From: Archivesica marissinica
Taxonomy: Eukaryota > Mollusca > Bivalvia > Venerida > Vesicomyidae
Direction of reading: 5' to 3'
Assembly: GCA_014843695.1 (NCBI GenBank)
Contig: CM026394.1
Span: 42,111,553 to 42,175,552, forward strand
Length of the DNA stretch: 64,000 nucleotides
A program made the position numbers and the translations under genes. Under the pieces are notes generated by a model, which made no database searches, was not told the DNA's origin, and worked only from the letters and a program-made list of their open reading frames with translations. Below are positions 54,528 to 64,000 of this stretch, one piece after another. Each line of letters opens with the position of its first letter. Position 1 is the stretch's first letter.

Positions 54528-55689
54528 TACTGAGTCAAAAAAGAAACGATACCTGGTGTTTATGTGTCTATAATTTCAACATTTATTAAGAACATTCTTT
54601 GAAAATTCATAAGATGATAGTCCAACATGTTTGAAAGAGGAGCACATAAAGCATAATGAGCCTCCGAAACTGTCTGCTGCGTCAATACCGAGTATGGGTA
54701 CCATTTGCGTCTCTCACTGCAATGCACCGCCGTCGCATCGAACGGAAGAGTGTCTGAATCTCTTGCTGGTCAATATGTGTCCACTCCTGACGCAAAACAT
54801 CCCTCAGTTGGTTTAACGTTACCGGCTGACGTCGTCTGACGCGGCGGTCTAACGTATCCCACAAATGTTCTATGGGTGACAAGTCTGGTGACAAAGCAGG
54901 CCACGGCAGGGTTTCAATATTGTTCTGCTCCAATAATGTGGTGGAAATCCGAGCAGTATGACACCTGGCGTTGTCCTGTTGGAACAGTGTGACGTTTCTG
55001 TTGGCGTTAAAGAACGGCACAACAACTGGCGCAAGGATCTCATCACAGTACCGCTGGGCGTTTAGGTTCCCGTCCACCACTAACAGTTCAGTGCGACTGC
55101 CGAAGGTGATACCGCCCCACGCCATAACGCTTCCGCCCCCGAACAGATCGACCTGACGTACACATGCGTCGGCGTAACGTTCACCGCGTCTGCGATATAC
55201 CCGCTCTCTGCCATCCGCTCGACGCAAACAGAACCGCGATTCATCGCTAAACATCACCGAATTCCACTGTAACCGAGTCCAGCGAGCACGTTCCGTCGTC
55301 CATTCCCGCCGTACGTCACGGTGACGTCGTGTCAGGATGGGTCCAACGTATGGCCGATAGGCACGAATGCCACGTTCACCGAGCCGGTTCCTGACTGTTT
55401 GTGCACTGATGCGATTGTTGGTCATCCCAGGAGTAAAGGCAGCTGTGTGCGTAGCAGGTAGGAACCGGTCACGTAAATGTGACGTCCGAATGTGACGGTC
55501 CTGTTCACGCGTCAGGTATTCCAAATTCGGCGTTCCAGGAGTATCAGGTGTTTATTTACCTGTGTTTATGGTTGGCTGACGTTGCAATAAGATACCCGGT
55601 ACTGATACGTAATAATATATTAAACCTTTCTATGGTTTTTCCGTTTTACGTCATTTTTAGTTTGGTATCGTTTCTTTTTTGACTCAGTA
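54528..55689 (-). mobile_element. Tc1-like transposon, internally truncated
   Basis: Perfect ~24-bp inverted ends (CTGAGTCAAAAAAG...CGATACC) are flanked by TA at 54528-54529 and 55688-55689. Total length is ~1.16 kb, short for an autonomous Tc1. The minus strand carries a transposase frame that fills most of the element but lacks its N-terminus. Confidence 0.93.
54682..55524 (-). pseudogene. Tc1-type DD34E transposase, N-terminally truncated
   Basis: About 280 codons of a cut-and-paste transposase, which would act on the element's own ends in the nucleus. The catalytic triad is visible: D in VMFSDESRF, D in FQQDNARCHTA and E in DLSPIEHLWD, with 34 residues between the last two (DD34E). Tc1 family proteins are usually ~340 residues; the first paired-like DNA-binding helix-turn-helix is missing. 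No ATG opens the frame: it begins at a TTG codon and an in-frame TAA lies a few codons upstream. The catalytic core looks intact, so the loss is at the 5' end, but this copy could not make a normal protein. Confidence 0.88.
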
Positions 55690-55878
55690 TAGATGAATGA
55701 TGTATATATACATAGTCTCTTGTAACTCTGAAGTGAGTGACAATGAACTTTTTAATATGTAAACTATATTCTGTGTTTGTTATATGCTGTACATTGATGA
55801 GACTGAAATAAAGAATAAAATCTACAGATAAATAAAGGGAGATAATTTTCAAATGGTTATTATCCGAGTTATCACCAG
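55690..55878 (+). other. Possible LINE 3' untranslated region
   Basis: TTGTTATATGCTGTACATTG and GAGACTGAAATAAAGAATAA resemble LINE 3' ends. It may belong with the LINE fragment at 53660 split by the SINE and Tc1 insertions. Confidence 0.4.
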
Positions 55879-55879
55879 T

Positions 55880-56035
55880 TAGTTTATACAAATTTATTTT
55901 AGCTCGATTGCGAAACAAGTTATTTCAACTTATATTAATCACTCTCGAGACCTCATTCCTGATGGAATTCATCGCCACGAGGGAGAGAGAAGAGGCAACG
56001 TGGAATTTAAATGCCTTGCCTAAGGGTACACTCGT
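55880..56035 (-). mobile_element. SINE-A, head truncated
   Basis: Tail and body are close to consensus. The copy stops at CCTAAGGGTACACTCGTATC before the tRNA-like head. Confidence 0.88.
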
Positions 56036-56097
56036 ATCATCAGTTGGTCACCAATAACGTGTAATTAGTAAATTATAACTATCTTGCTATTGGAATC

Positions 56098-56285
56098 GTA
56101 GGAGTAGTCCGACTCCGTGGTCGCTGACCAGTATACCACTGTAACATATCACTGATGGTCATGGGTTCGATCCCCGTGTCTCTTAATATGAAAAAGTTGG
56201 CAGTTTCTTACGGTTTGCGGATCAAGTACTTGTTAACCACTGGAGCTGCCCAGGAAATGTGTTGTTAGGTAAACTGTCGCTCAAA
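56098..56285 (+). mobile_element. SINE-C copy
   Basis: Head CTCCGTGGTCGCTGACCAGT and CATGGGTTCGATCCCCG, a body with GGCAGTTTCTTACGG, and a tail cut at GTCGCTCAAATGGGCAA, where a (CAAT)n run begins. Confidence 0.85.
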
Positions 56286-56330
56286 TGGGCAATCAATCAA
56301 TCAATTAATCAATCAATTAATCAATCAATC
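56286..56330. repeat. (CAAT)n / (TCAA)n microsatellite
   Basis: CAATCAATCAATTAATCAAT-type repeats replace the normal end of the SINE-C tail. Confidence 0.85.
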
Positions 56331-56334
56331 GTAT

Positions 56335-56565
56335 GACAGTCTTTCAGATGACACTTGGAGCCGAGGTCACGATTCGATGGAGGATAGTGTAATGATACAA
56401 ACATACACTCATTCCAGAGTCTACTCTGGTTCTTTTACGTGCACGGTGTAAAGCATCGATACGAGACCTCGGTTTAACGTCCCATCTGTAAGACTGCGAA
56501 CCTGAGATCCCCGGATTGGTAGTCCAACGTGTAAGCACTGGACTACTGACCCGTCTGTAGGATGA
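56335..56565 (-). mobile_element. SINE-B, rearranged
   Basis: A plus-oriented body piece (GTCTTTCAGATGACACTTGG) precedes minus-oriented body and head sequence (CTTTTACGTGCACGGTGTAA to GGACTACTGACCCGTC). The tail is missing. Confidence 0.75.
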
Positions 56566-56799
56566 ATCCAATAATGTACCCTACTATATATGGGGAATAC
56601 ACTCACCTGATATTGAACAGGAACCTGTTGAAAGTCTAATCGTATACACGTGAGTCTCTCTTAGATATACGCTATGTAGCAGACCGCCGGCGAGCACTAA
56701 GGGTGTGTCGAGATCGACAAAGAAAGATAACTCTCTATAAATGTCTACTGTGTATATTCTCGTCTTTGTCCTGCCTTTTCTACAAGCAATACATACAAA

Positions 56800-57000
56800 T
56801 ACGGTATGCATCCGTTATGTCGAATTTCGTCGGACCGAACAAAATACTTCGACATAACCGAAGTTTGACTTAACGAAATTCGATATAAACGGAGCCAGTT
56901 ATATGTAAAATGATAGTGTCTGAAACGGGAATTTGATCCGACTTCGAGATAACCGGGGAATTCGACATAACCGACTTTGACATAACGGATGTAGACTGTA
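56800..57000. mobile_element. TA-type MITE rich in GACATAACCGA motifs
   Basis: Ends TACGGTATGCATCCGTTATG and CATAACGGATGTAGACTGTA are inverted repeats including TA. The interior has repeated TTCGACATAACCGA. No coding capacity. Confidence 0.78.
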
Positions 57001-57680
57001 TACAGATTCATAGCATATCATTAGACATATATAATGACGACAATTGCATTGGCGGATTTAAGAAATACAATATACGATGGTGTAGTTTAAGTTAGACAAT
57101 GAAAATCAAGTCTTTAGATCTGATCGATAGTTCTCAAAAAACTAACAGGTACATCAATGTACATGCATACTATGTTATCGGGGTGGTAGTAAAACGAGTA
57201 GCAATAGTTACCAGAAGGTATATATAAACACTCCTGCATACTATGGATTATATTGTAAGTACATACCTATAATGGCTTCTTGGTAGTTTGTGAAAATGGC
57301 GGAAGTAGCATAGACATGCAGTGATTGGTTAGTACAAGAGCATGTGATTAACTATGGTCATGTGTCAGGTCAAAAGTACGTGTCAACTATTTTAACTATT
57401 GGGCCAAGGGAAATAACTAAATATATACTACACTGTACGTTATATGATACGTTACAAGCCAACCGAAGGTGTTACAACGTTTTTAACAAACTGGTTTAAA
57501 TATGGAAATAATGACAAGCGAATATATGTGTTCACATAATTTTGCATTTATTAATATTTAATAATAATTGCACCCTATGACATACGGAAAAATAGCTTAT
57601 TAGCTAATGTTATTTGTAAATGTAATCCGACGTTAAATAAAGCTTCTTGTATCTTGTATCTTGTATCTTGTATACACATC
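57001..57680 (+). other. Unassigned DNA ending in a retroposon-like 3' tail
   Basis: GACGTTAAATAAAGCTTCTT followed by (CTTGTAT)n at about 57630-57675 is typical of a LINE or SINE 3' end. The upstream part was not identified. Confidence 0.5.
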
Positions 57681-58043
57681 GACATTGACATTCATATGAC
57701 ATTTGGTTGCCTTGTAGACAATAATGATAATAATAATTATGATAATATTAATGGACTTTTAGTCATAAAATAGTTAGAGAGCTGTAAGTAAATATATATG
57801 TATTATGTAGTAAATGAACGACAATAAATTATGACCTGCTCCAAATTAAGTAAAATTACTAAAATTGACTGATTGATGAGGCATTTTAGTAAAGCATTCC
57901 AGAGAGAAGTGTTAGGGTGGACACTCGACCTTCTGAATAATTCACTTCCACCTCTAGGATGATATAGATGCAAATTATAAGATGATCGCAAAGGACGGGT
58001 TTGGATATCTGAACTGAACCTGAATGTGTTTCTGAGATAAACA

Positions 58044-58067
58044 GGTGTGTGTGTGTGTGTGTGTGTT
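58044..58067. repeat. (GT)n microsatellite
   Basis: About 11 GT repeats adjoin the SINE-B tail. Confidence 0.95.
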
Positions 58068-58152
58068 TACGTTTATTTATCGTCGCTACCGGTTACCCAT
58101 ATGAGCGACGCTTCATGAAGAGGTTAGTTATTTTAGGAGGATAGTGCACTGA
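58068..58152 (-). mobile_element. SINE-B tail fragment
   Basis: TTATCGTCGCTACCGGTTAC to AGGATAGTGCACTGATAC only, lying inside the decayed LINE. Confidence 0.85.
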
Positions 58153-58790
58153 TACTATCTACTCTAGCTTAAATCAATTAGTATAAATTAAACTAATATG
58201 CGTGTTCCACGACAAGGTATTGTTTATAGTAACTCAAGGTAGTTTGCCTTCCTTGCTACAAGCAATAGTTTAATTTCTGAACTGAATAAGAGGAGGGTCA
58301 CTATAGACATGCATCTAGTGTTAGAAGAATTAAGTAACATACACTTATTTGAACACCATATATCATTAATTAATGACTTGAGATAAGGACTCGGCCACAT
58401 TTCCAAGACACAGGTGGGATGAAGAAAGGGTTGTGTTAACTACAAATATAGCTGTCACTGCAGAGTTCACAGACATGGGTAGGTCATCTATTTAGATTAA
58501 TAATAACACAGACCCGTGTGAGACAGTAGTAGTGACATGACTTGGATCTGAATATACACGTATATAATATATAATAAATGTGGATTTGCTGGAATCTGTC
58601 CTGAAGATATTGTGGACTTATCTAATCTGCATAGCTCTAAGTTATGTAAGAGGATATAATGGTTAACAAGGTCAAAGGCTTTGGATAAATCCAGGAATAT
58701 TGTACCATTGTCAATAGCTGTAATTCATATACTATTTTGGTTACGGCAGTTTGACAAGATGGGTTGACTCGGAATCGGTAGTTTTTATTG

Positions 58791-59204
58791 TTGACAGCAA
58801 GCAGAAAATAACTTTTATCCTTTTATAAAATTATTCCGGAACTATTTCTTATTACGGACGTGCACACTCCTGGCTGTGTCACGTAGTGCAATGAGGCTCC
58901 AGACAGGACAGTTAAAATGAATAAAAGTTGAAAACAAATATTATATTAGCCACAGTCAGTGGAAATCATAAACGAAAGAGAAGATTTCTGAACGCCGCTC
59001 GTGTAAATACAAATGTCGGTGATCTAAACTAATAAATATGGTCTATCTCAAATGATCACTAATCCAACAAATTTCACAGTGCTCAACAAAAGACATTTTC
59101 CTTGTTTCGAAACCATTATCTCTTACGACCTCAGATATCGGCGAACCATTCCTCAACTAAAATATCCGGTACCACTGTCCCATTTTCTGTTGTTTTAATA
59201 TTTA
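58791..59204. other. Unassigned spacer
   Basis: No feature was recognised. Confidence 0.4.
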
Positions 59205-59207
59205 TAA

Positions 59208-59388
59208 GTGTGTCTTACGTTTATTTATCGTCGCTACCGGTTGCCCATATGCGAGACGCTTCCTGAAGAGATTAGTCATTTTAAAATATTTGGAGGATAG
59301 TGCAATGATTAGACGGGTGATCGAACCCGCGATTCCTGGATTACCAGTCCAACGTGTTAACCACTGGACTACAGATCAGTCTGTACTA
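59208..59388 (-). mobile_element. SINE-B with internal deletion
   Basis: The tail and first body part run to GGATAGTGCAATGATTAGAC, where the frame jumps to the head (GGGTGATCGAACCCGCGATT...GGACTACAGATCAG). About 110 bp of the body is lost at a short ATGAT/GA junction. Confidence 0.87.
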
Positions 59389-59788
59389 TTTCTAAACAAT
59401 CCTCTCTGGCTTTTAAGCGCATTATCTGGAAGTTCAATGAAGTGGATTGGTTTATACAGTATTTATTCCAATAAATTTACATGTATAACACAAAAAATGT
59501 TACAAATTACATAAATTGTGAATGGTTTGGATTGGAAAACAAGTTTTCAGAAAACTTATATATAATTCCTCTCCAATGGACATGTACATAATAAATATTT
59601 GCAAAGTTTTCGGTAGGTATAAAGAATAATACTAAAATCGAGTGTAACTTGAGGCGGATATTCTATATACATTTATGCAAGAAGTACTGTTCTAAGAAGG
59701 AACAGTTGGACTTGAAAATACTTAATAATCATTCAAACATCGAAACCACACACCGATCAACAGGTCAGCCAGTGCGTCCCTGAAGGCC

Positions 59789-60609
59789 TTACGATGTCTC
59801 GAAACGCTTTGTGGATGATATGTAGCTATGGACAATCAGAAACATATATGTATTTTGTATTAGCGATGGGTGTTCATCCTCATATAGTAAATTATTGATA
59901 GCAGGAGCACATGGTAGATTTGAAAGATATTGTTGTCTTTGTGTACTAAACATGGGGCAACGAAAAATGTAATGTGAAACAGTCTCAACGGAGTTGCACA
60001 AGCATAATGGTGAATTGACAATATTTTTTCTATGTAAATCGTGACTTAGCGAGCTACATCCTAATCGAAGACGCGTATATAGAATTTGGTTCCGTCGTGA
60101 ACCGACATTGTATAGCGGAGGAGATGTAGAAGAAGGTTGTATTTTGCGTTTGAATGAGTACAAAGTGCTAAAGTTGCGGACGTCGAGAGGAAGACGGTTC
60201 CAAGCGCGGATTGTAGCTGGAAGAAATGAATTACTATACAACTGTGTTCTGGTTGGTAAGGTTGGTATCTTGGCCGAGTTTCGTAAATGATATCGCTCAT
60301 GGTTCATAATGGGAATTAAGCCTGAAAGGTAGGTAGGAGTAAGTTTGTTCGTCATTTTGTAAAACAATAATAACTTATGATTCTTTCTTCTCGAAGCCAT
60401 ATACTCCAAGCGCAGACCAGACAGTAGAGTTTGTATGTTGCACAGTTTAGTGGCACCAGCTACTATACGGGCTGCCTCGTTATGAATAGATTATATTTCG
60501 TTAAGTAAGACGGAGGTGCAATTATTCCAAATAGCGTCTCCATATTCGAGAAAAGGTCGTATGAAGCTAATGTACATCTTCTCTAAACTGGAGCGGGAGA
60601 GTTGAAATT
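59789..60609 (-). pseudogene. LINE C-terminal region
   Basis: Contains SLEKMYISFIRPFLEYGD, a stop, then NEAARIVAGATKL, RRKNHKLLLFYKMTN, RAWNRLPLDVRN and the Cys/His motif PLCLCNSVETVSHYIFRCPMF. The last ~206 codons form one uninterrupted frame ending at 59789. Confidence 0.85.
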
Positions 60610-61399
60610 TAAGTGCCCACAAGATCGATCCTCTTCCATGCCTTGTCTAGAATGAACGAGATATGTTTATTCCATTTGGCGTCGTTCGTCATACAAATAC
60701 CAAGATGCTTATGTGAGTCGACGGTAACAATAGATACATTATTCATAAAAAGGGTTGGATGAATAGGTGTAATTTTGCGCCTGGAGAATATAATGGACTC
60801 TGTTTTAGAAGGGTTAAATTTTACTAAATTCGTTTTGGACCATGCGAATATATTTTGGAGGTTATAATTGAGAATGGTAGCTGATGGTTCCGGTTTGTCA
60901 ATGATAATGTAAATACTTGTATCATCAGCAAAGAGGCGGATGTTAGCCTCGATATTAGTAACAATGTCGTTTATGTAAATGAGAAAAAGTAGGGGACCAA
61001 GTATAGAACCGTGTGGGACACCAGCAGACAATTCGGACCAGGATGAAGTAATGTTAGAAACGACAACTCTCTGTTTTCGATCGGACACGTATGAAGAAAA
61101 CCAACACAAGAGGTTGCCTTGGACACTGATGTACGAGAGCTTATGTATTAATCCACGATGTCACACCCTGTTGAAGGCCTTAGAAATATCACAAAACACT
61201 GCCATAACTTCTTTTCCTTCATCCAGGGCCTTAGATATAAATTATCATTGTAAAGAAACGTTAGTTGATTGATAGTTGAGTCGCACTTGACAAAACCTGA
61301 CTGATAAGAAGATAATAGATTGTTATCTGTGACGTACTTATAGAGGTATTTGTGGATGCAACGTTCCATTAACTTGCCAATACAACCAAGAAGTGCCAC
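60609..61399 (-). pseudogene. LINE reverse transcriptase core
   Basis: The segment at 61399-61148 carries LLGCIGKLMERCIHKYLY and SSYQSGFVKCDSTINQL. After a frameshift near 61230, motif A (VFCDISKAFN) lies in a second frame. The segment at 61109-60609 carries SAGVPHGSILGPLLFLIYIN (motif B, with H in place of the common Q) and LFADDTSIY (motif C with both catalytic aspartates), then LGICMTNDAKWNKHI. The catalytic residues remain but are in different frames, so no active enzyme is made. Confidence 0.88.
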
Positions 61400-61740
61400 A
61401 GGGCGGTAGTTGGAAGGATTCGATGTGTATGCATTTTTATATATTGAGGTAATGTTCTGCTAGTTCGTTTGCCCCTTTCTCGAATTAGCTTTGGGCTGAT
61501 CATATTTGGACTACATGATTTTGGAGGGTCTATTAGAGAAATGGTGTCTTTAACATCTTGTACATACAGCCTGATGTTTGTAAGTGAGCAATTTGGACGG
61601 ACTGTAGGATTAGATAAAGAGTGCTGAGAGTCATCGACAGTCGACTGTGAGCAAAAGAAGTTATTGAGTAATTCGGCCTTTCCCTCATCAGTTGATGATT
61701 CCGTATCGTTATTATTCAAAGTAGGAATAGTGTTACACAA
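61369..61740 (-). pseudogene. LINE linker/RT boundary segment
   Basis: CNTIPTLNNNDTES, KAELLNNFFCSQS and DPPKSCSPNMISPKLI match the region just before the fingers of LINE reverse transcriptases (the ELLNNFF and SPGxDxI-type motifs). A frameshift at about 61480 ends the useful frame. Confidence 0.8.
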
Positions 61741-61890
61741 TTTCTTGTTAATAAATTATTTGGTTATTGTATGACCAGATTGAACTGATGTATTTGCATA
61801 TGCCGTTTGTTTCCGTATTGTTTCCATCGATTTCCGAATCAAACCGATCTCATTGAATGTGAATATAACACTTTAGAAACACAAGCCTTA

Positions 61891-61962
61891 CCGTCTCGAC
61901 TAGAGTGTAGTGGATACGTCCGTGATCTTGGAAGTTACAGGTTACGTGTTCGAGCCCGGTGA
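61891..61962 (+). other. tRNA-like segment in the left arm of the 868-bp element
   Basis: AGAGTGTAGTGGATACGTCC (box-A-like) and ACGTGTTCGAGCCCGG (box-B-like) are spaced as in a tRNA. It points into the element. It is not a functional tRNA: the acceptor ends do not pair convincingly. Confidence 0.5.
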
Positions 61963-62121
61963 ATGCCATTTTAATTTTTATTTTTTATTTTTCTTCAATA
62001 AAATATGTAATTAAATATGCGCACAAAAATCACGTGCAGCACGATGTGTAGTTTCAGTAACATTCTTCCTAAATTACATGTACATTGAACATAGTCAGTA
62101 CACCTTTAGGATGCCGAGTAG

Positions 62122-62268
62122 AAGGTGATCATCAAATTGACTGGTGATGATGATAGTGAGGACACCAGCTGCACAGACACGGCCAGCGAGTTTGGTACTG
62201 ACAGCTCAACGACACGGCTAGTGAAGTGGAATGAAGTCCATGTTTACGATGTTATGTTTGCAATGTGA
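62122..62268 (+). other. Short acidic open frame in the 868-bp element
   Basis: Forty-eight codons (KVIIKLTGDDDSEDTSCTD ... VKWNEVHVYDVM) follow a CCTTTAG acceptor-like site at 62109, with one in-frame TAG between. It could be a captured host exon or a transposase remnant. No family was recognised. Confidence 0.25.
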
Positions 62269-62454
62269 AATGTTGAATTTTGTCAGTAGAAATGAAATAA
62301 AAAAGTTAAAAATATACATATAAAAGAATGAATAAAAATATGAAAATATAAAGCAATTAAATTAAAAGAAATACAGGAAACGACAAAAGAAATAAAAAAA
62401 TTAAAAAACAAATGTGAACAATTATGAAATACGAATAAAAATTATTATGCTAGA

Positions 62455-62522
62455 TTCGAACCAGCGATGCCAGATTTACAAGTTCATATCACTTTCCACT
62501 ATATACCACGGGCATTTGATAA
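62455..62522 (-). other. tRNA-like segment in the right arm of the 868-bp element
   Basis: On the minus strand, TATAGTGGAAAGTGATATG (box-A-like) and GCTGGTTCGAATCTAGC (a good box B). It also points inward, so the two are convergent and look homologous. Confidence 0.5.
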
Positions 62523-62639
62523 TCTGGTATCGATATTTAATTATGTATAAGATTATTTTGTTGAAAAAATATACGGAAACGCTCGAAGAAATTTGCCGAA
62601 GATTAATTTGTATCAGTTCAATCTGGTCATACAATATCT

Positions 62640-63148
62640 TGAGCCATTGTTTGGCTGTAACGTTAGACGAATTTATTTGATCAATTAACTTGTTATTGTA
62701 CTCAGATTTAGATTTACGAATGAGTTTAGTGACTTCATTTCTAATATGTCTAAAGTTAGCCCATGCTGCTTCGGTATTTGAATGTTTCGCTTTTTCATGA
62801 AGTTTATTTCGTTTTTTTAATAATATTTCTAATAAGATTGTTTATCCAAGGAATATCATGTGGTCTTATTGTTACGATTTTGTTGGGAATTGACCTTGAA
62901 GCTGCAGTAGTTATGATGTCAGCTATGTCTGAAGCAACTGAATCTTTATTGAGAGTAGATTTCCAATCAGTACATTGAAGTTGCTCTCTATACTGAGTAT
63001 AATTTCCCTTGTCGTATAGCCAGATCCTACGCTTAAAACAGGGAGACTTAGGTTTGTTAAATTTTAAGACGCAAACAATGGGACATATGATCCGGTACAA
63101 AAGGGTCAGCAACAAAGCTGGTAATAACATTTTGGGGACATTAAACAA
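62640..63148 (-). pseudogene. LINE linker between endonuclease and reverse transcriptase
   Basis: Contains ASRSIPNKIVTIRPHDIPWI, the usual post-endonuclease motif. After a frameshift near 62804 it continues with HIRNEVTKLIRKSKSEYNN and NVTAKQWLK up to the inserted element. The frame is open across the last ~150 bp before the insertion. Confidence 0.82.
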
Positions 63149-63370
63149 ACATTAGGTCGATTAAGGAACTGGAGTTCTCTGTAAAGTGAGTAGGAGAATC
63201 AATTAGCTGATGTGCATTGTAAGAAGAAATGAGACTAGATATTTTATTAGATGGAGACGGTTGTATGTTGATGTTAAAATCACCAGCTACTAATATGTTG
63301 TCACAGCTTTCATGGAACGCGAGATCGATTAATTGCCAGTAGCTACCAGGCGATCTGCGAGTATCATGTG
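63141..63370 (-). pseudogene. LINE endonuclease fragment
   Basis: SYWQLIDLAFHESCDNILVAGDFNINI contains the LVAGDFN motif of the APE endonuclease, followed by NAHQLIDSPTHF and SSLIDLMF. The N-terminal half of the nuclease is absent: recognisable sequence starts at about 63370, and AT-rich non-LINE sequence lies upstream. Confidence 0.85.
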
Positions 63371-63616
63371 TGGTTTCAATGATTAGACGAAACAACATAT
63401 ATAGTGTAAAAATGAAAACAAGATATCGCATAAAGTATTCCGGACAAAGATTAAATTGTAAACAAAAAAGCATATAAAGTAATATAATGGACACAATCCA
63501 TTGACTGTGGAAATATAAGCGGATCAGATAAATATCGCACATAATACTTATCAAATACGTGTGGTGTAATGTTGTAAAGCAAATTATGCAATATTCAGTA
63601 TACATGTACACTACTA

Positions 63617-64000
63617 ATGAATGGGATTACAATCTACTCAGACGCTAAGGTTTCGGAATTTAACTGGACTTCATGTTCTGATAACAATATCGAAATATAT
63701 GTTGACCGTTTCACATCACAAACTTCTGCAATTATGTTCCGAGAATACCCCCCAATAAAATCATCACCGTTCGACGGTCAGACCCTCAATGGATGCACGA
63801 TGGAATTCGGTTTTCGATGCGAAGGCGAAAGAGGGCATACGACAAAGTCAAATGTTCGAACACCATTGTTGATTGGCAGAAATACCGAATGGAGCGAAAT
63901 AAAACTACTACTCTCCTCCGCACAGCACGCATAGCCCTTTCCGTCAACCTGGCTGAACACCTTCGCTCACCTGATCTACCGTCTTCTTCATGTTGGTGAA
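63617..64000 (+). pseudogene. Second LINE fragment running off the right edge
   Basis: Plus strand: after a frameshift at the C-run near 63748 the frame reads PNKIITVRRSDPQWM and continues RKRAYDKVKCSNTIVDWQKY and LLRTARIALSVNLAEHLRS. This is the post-endonuclease linker of a LINE like the minus-strand one. It is 5'-truncated at about 63620-63660, and a TGA stop lies at the last codons of the window. Confidence 0.8.

Larger units (their letters stand above)
57803..58790 (-). pseudogene. Decayed LINE reverse transcriptase and C-terminal region
   Basis: On the minus strand from 58790: FRVNPSCQTAVTKIVYE, then FLDLSKAFDLVNHYILL (catalytic region A), then DDLPMSVNSAVTAIFVVN (where the family has FADD), LCLGNVAESL and NKCMLLNSSNTRCMSI. 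Past a SINE-B tail at 58068-58152 the C-terminal block RSSYNLHLYHPRGGSELFRRS...TSLWNALL follows (57990-57803). Frameshifts and stops are frequent and the catalytic aspartates are lost, so this copy is dead. It is a different family from the LINE at 59.6-63.4 kb. Confidence 0.78.
61765..62636. mobile_element. 868-bp TA-site insertion with tRNA-like arms
   Basis: Perfect 23-bp inverted ends (TTGTATGACC...GAACTGAT) at 61767-61789 and 62612-62634, flanked by TA on each side. The ends then continue as imperfect inverted repeats (TTTCCGTAT motifs). The position inside a LINE frame that rejoins across one TA confirms the boundaries. No transposase is present, so it is non-autonomous and of Tc1/mariner-like target preference. 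Confidence 0.9.
59640..63375 (-). mobile_element. LINE (APE-type non-LTR retrotransposon), 5'-truncated
   Basis: In transcription order on the minus strand: 3' half of the endonuclease (63370-63141), linker (63148-62640), a later 868-bp insertion (61767-62634), the remaining linker (61740-61400), reverse transcriptase (61399-60609), the C-terminal region (60609-59789) and a probable 3' untranslated region to about 59640. Frameshifts and stops separate the blocks, so it is inactive. The group is jockey/CR1-like by motif style. Confidence 0.85.

Overview
This window is animal nuclear DNA, most likely from a mollusc and probably a bivalve. The evidence is an AT-rich, intron-like sequence, dense tRNA-derived SINEs, many MITEs, decayed APE-type LINEs and very many minisatellites. 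There are no operons, Shine-Dalgarno sites, rRNA genes or CRISPR arrays. I found no intact host gene. Nearly all long open frames are tandem repeats that happen to lack stop codons. By eye, about 19 kb (roughly 30%) is tandem array, and a large part of the rest is transposable element.

Layout. 0-7.4 kb: a 40/80-bp minisatellite, a palindromic composite repeat, SINEs and three arrays that grew from SINE or MITE sequence. 7.4-12.5 kb: a 5.1-kb block of three adjoining satellites (79/80-bp, 22-bp and 29/32-bp units). 12.6-20.5 kb: a MITE, arrays of 43, 20, 118 and 26 bp, several SINEs, and a second copy of the same MITE split by an hAT-like element. 20.6-34.3 kb: arrays of 49, 40, 62 and about 88 bp among SINEs and TTAA-type MITEs. 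34.5-35.4 kb: a candidate small two-exon host gene behind a CRE/CCAAT promoter. 35.5-41.8 kb: arrays of 35 and 53 bp, SINEs and a candidate signal-peptide exon on the minus strand. 42.2-46.8 kb: a 4.6-kb DNA transposon candidate with ~180-bp terminal inverted repeats (TIRs) around a decayed ~1,000-residue gene. 46.8-49.1 kb: nothing recognised. 49.7-53.5 kb: related 34-bp and 41-bp arrays broken by a SINE and an hAT-like element. 53.6-64 kb: a LINE graveyard with a Tc1-like element, a TA-site insertion inside a LINE, and a second LINE entering head-to-head at the right edge.

Three themes tie the window together. (1) Four SINE families with different tRNA-like heads use only two 3' tails (A and D share one, B and C the other), as expected if two LINE machineries mobilise them. 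(2) Several arrays are local amplifications of transposable-element pieces: a SINE tRNA head, a SINE body, a MITE end and a shared 3' tail. (3) Nested insertions with readable target duplications give a relative chronology.

The best candidate for something poorly described is the long-TIR element at 42.24-46.84 kb. Its gene belongs to a multi-copy invertebrate protein type with a QEEADT...SDTDVFIL core that resembles the XPG-I/PIN nuclease fold. Second is the 868-bp insertion at 61.77-62.63 kb: it has TA target duplications, its removal rejoins the LINE frame, and both of its arms carry tRNA-like sequence.
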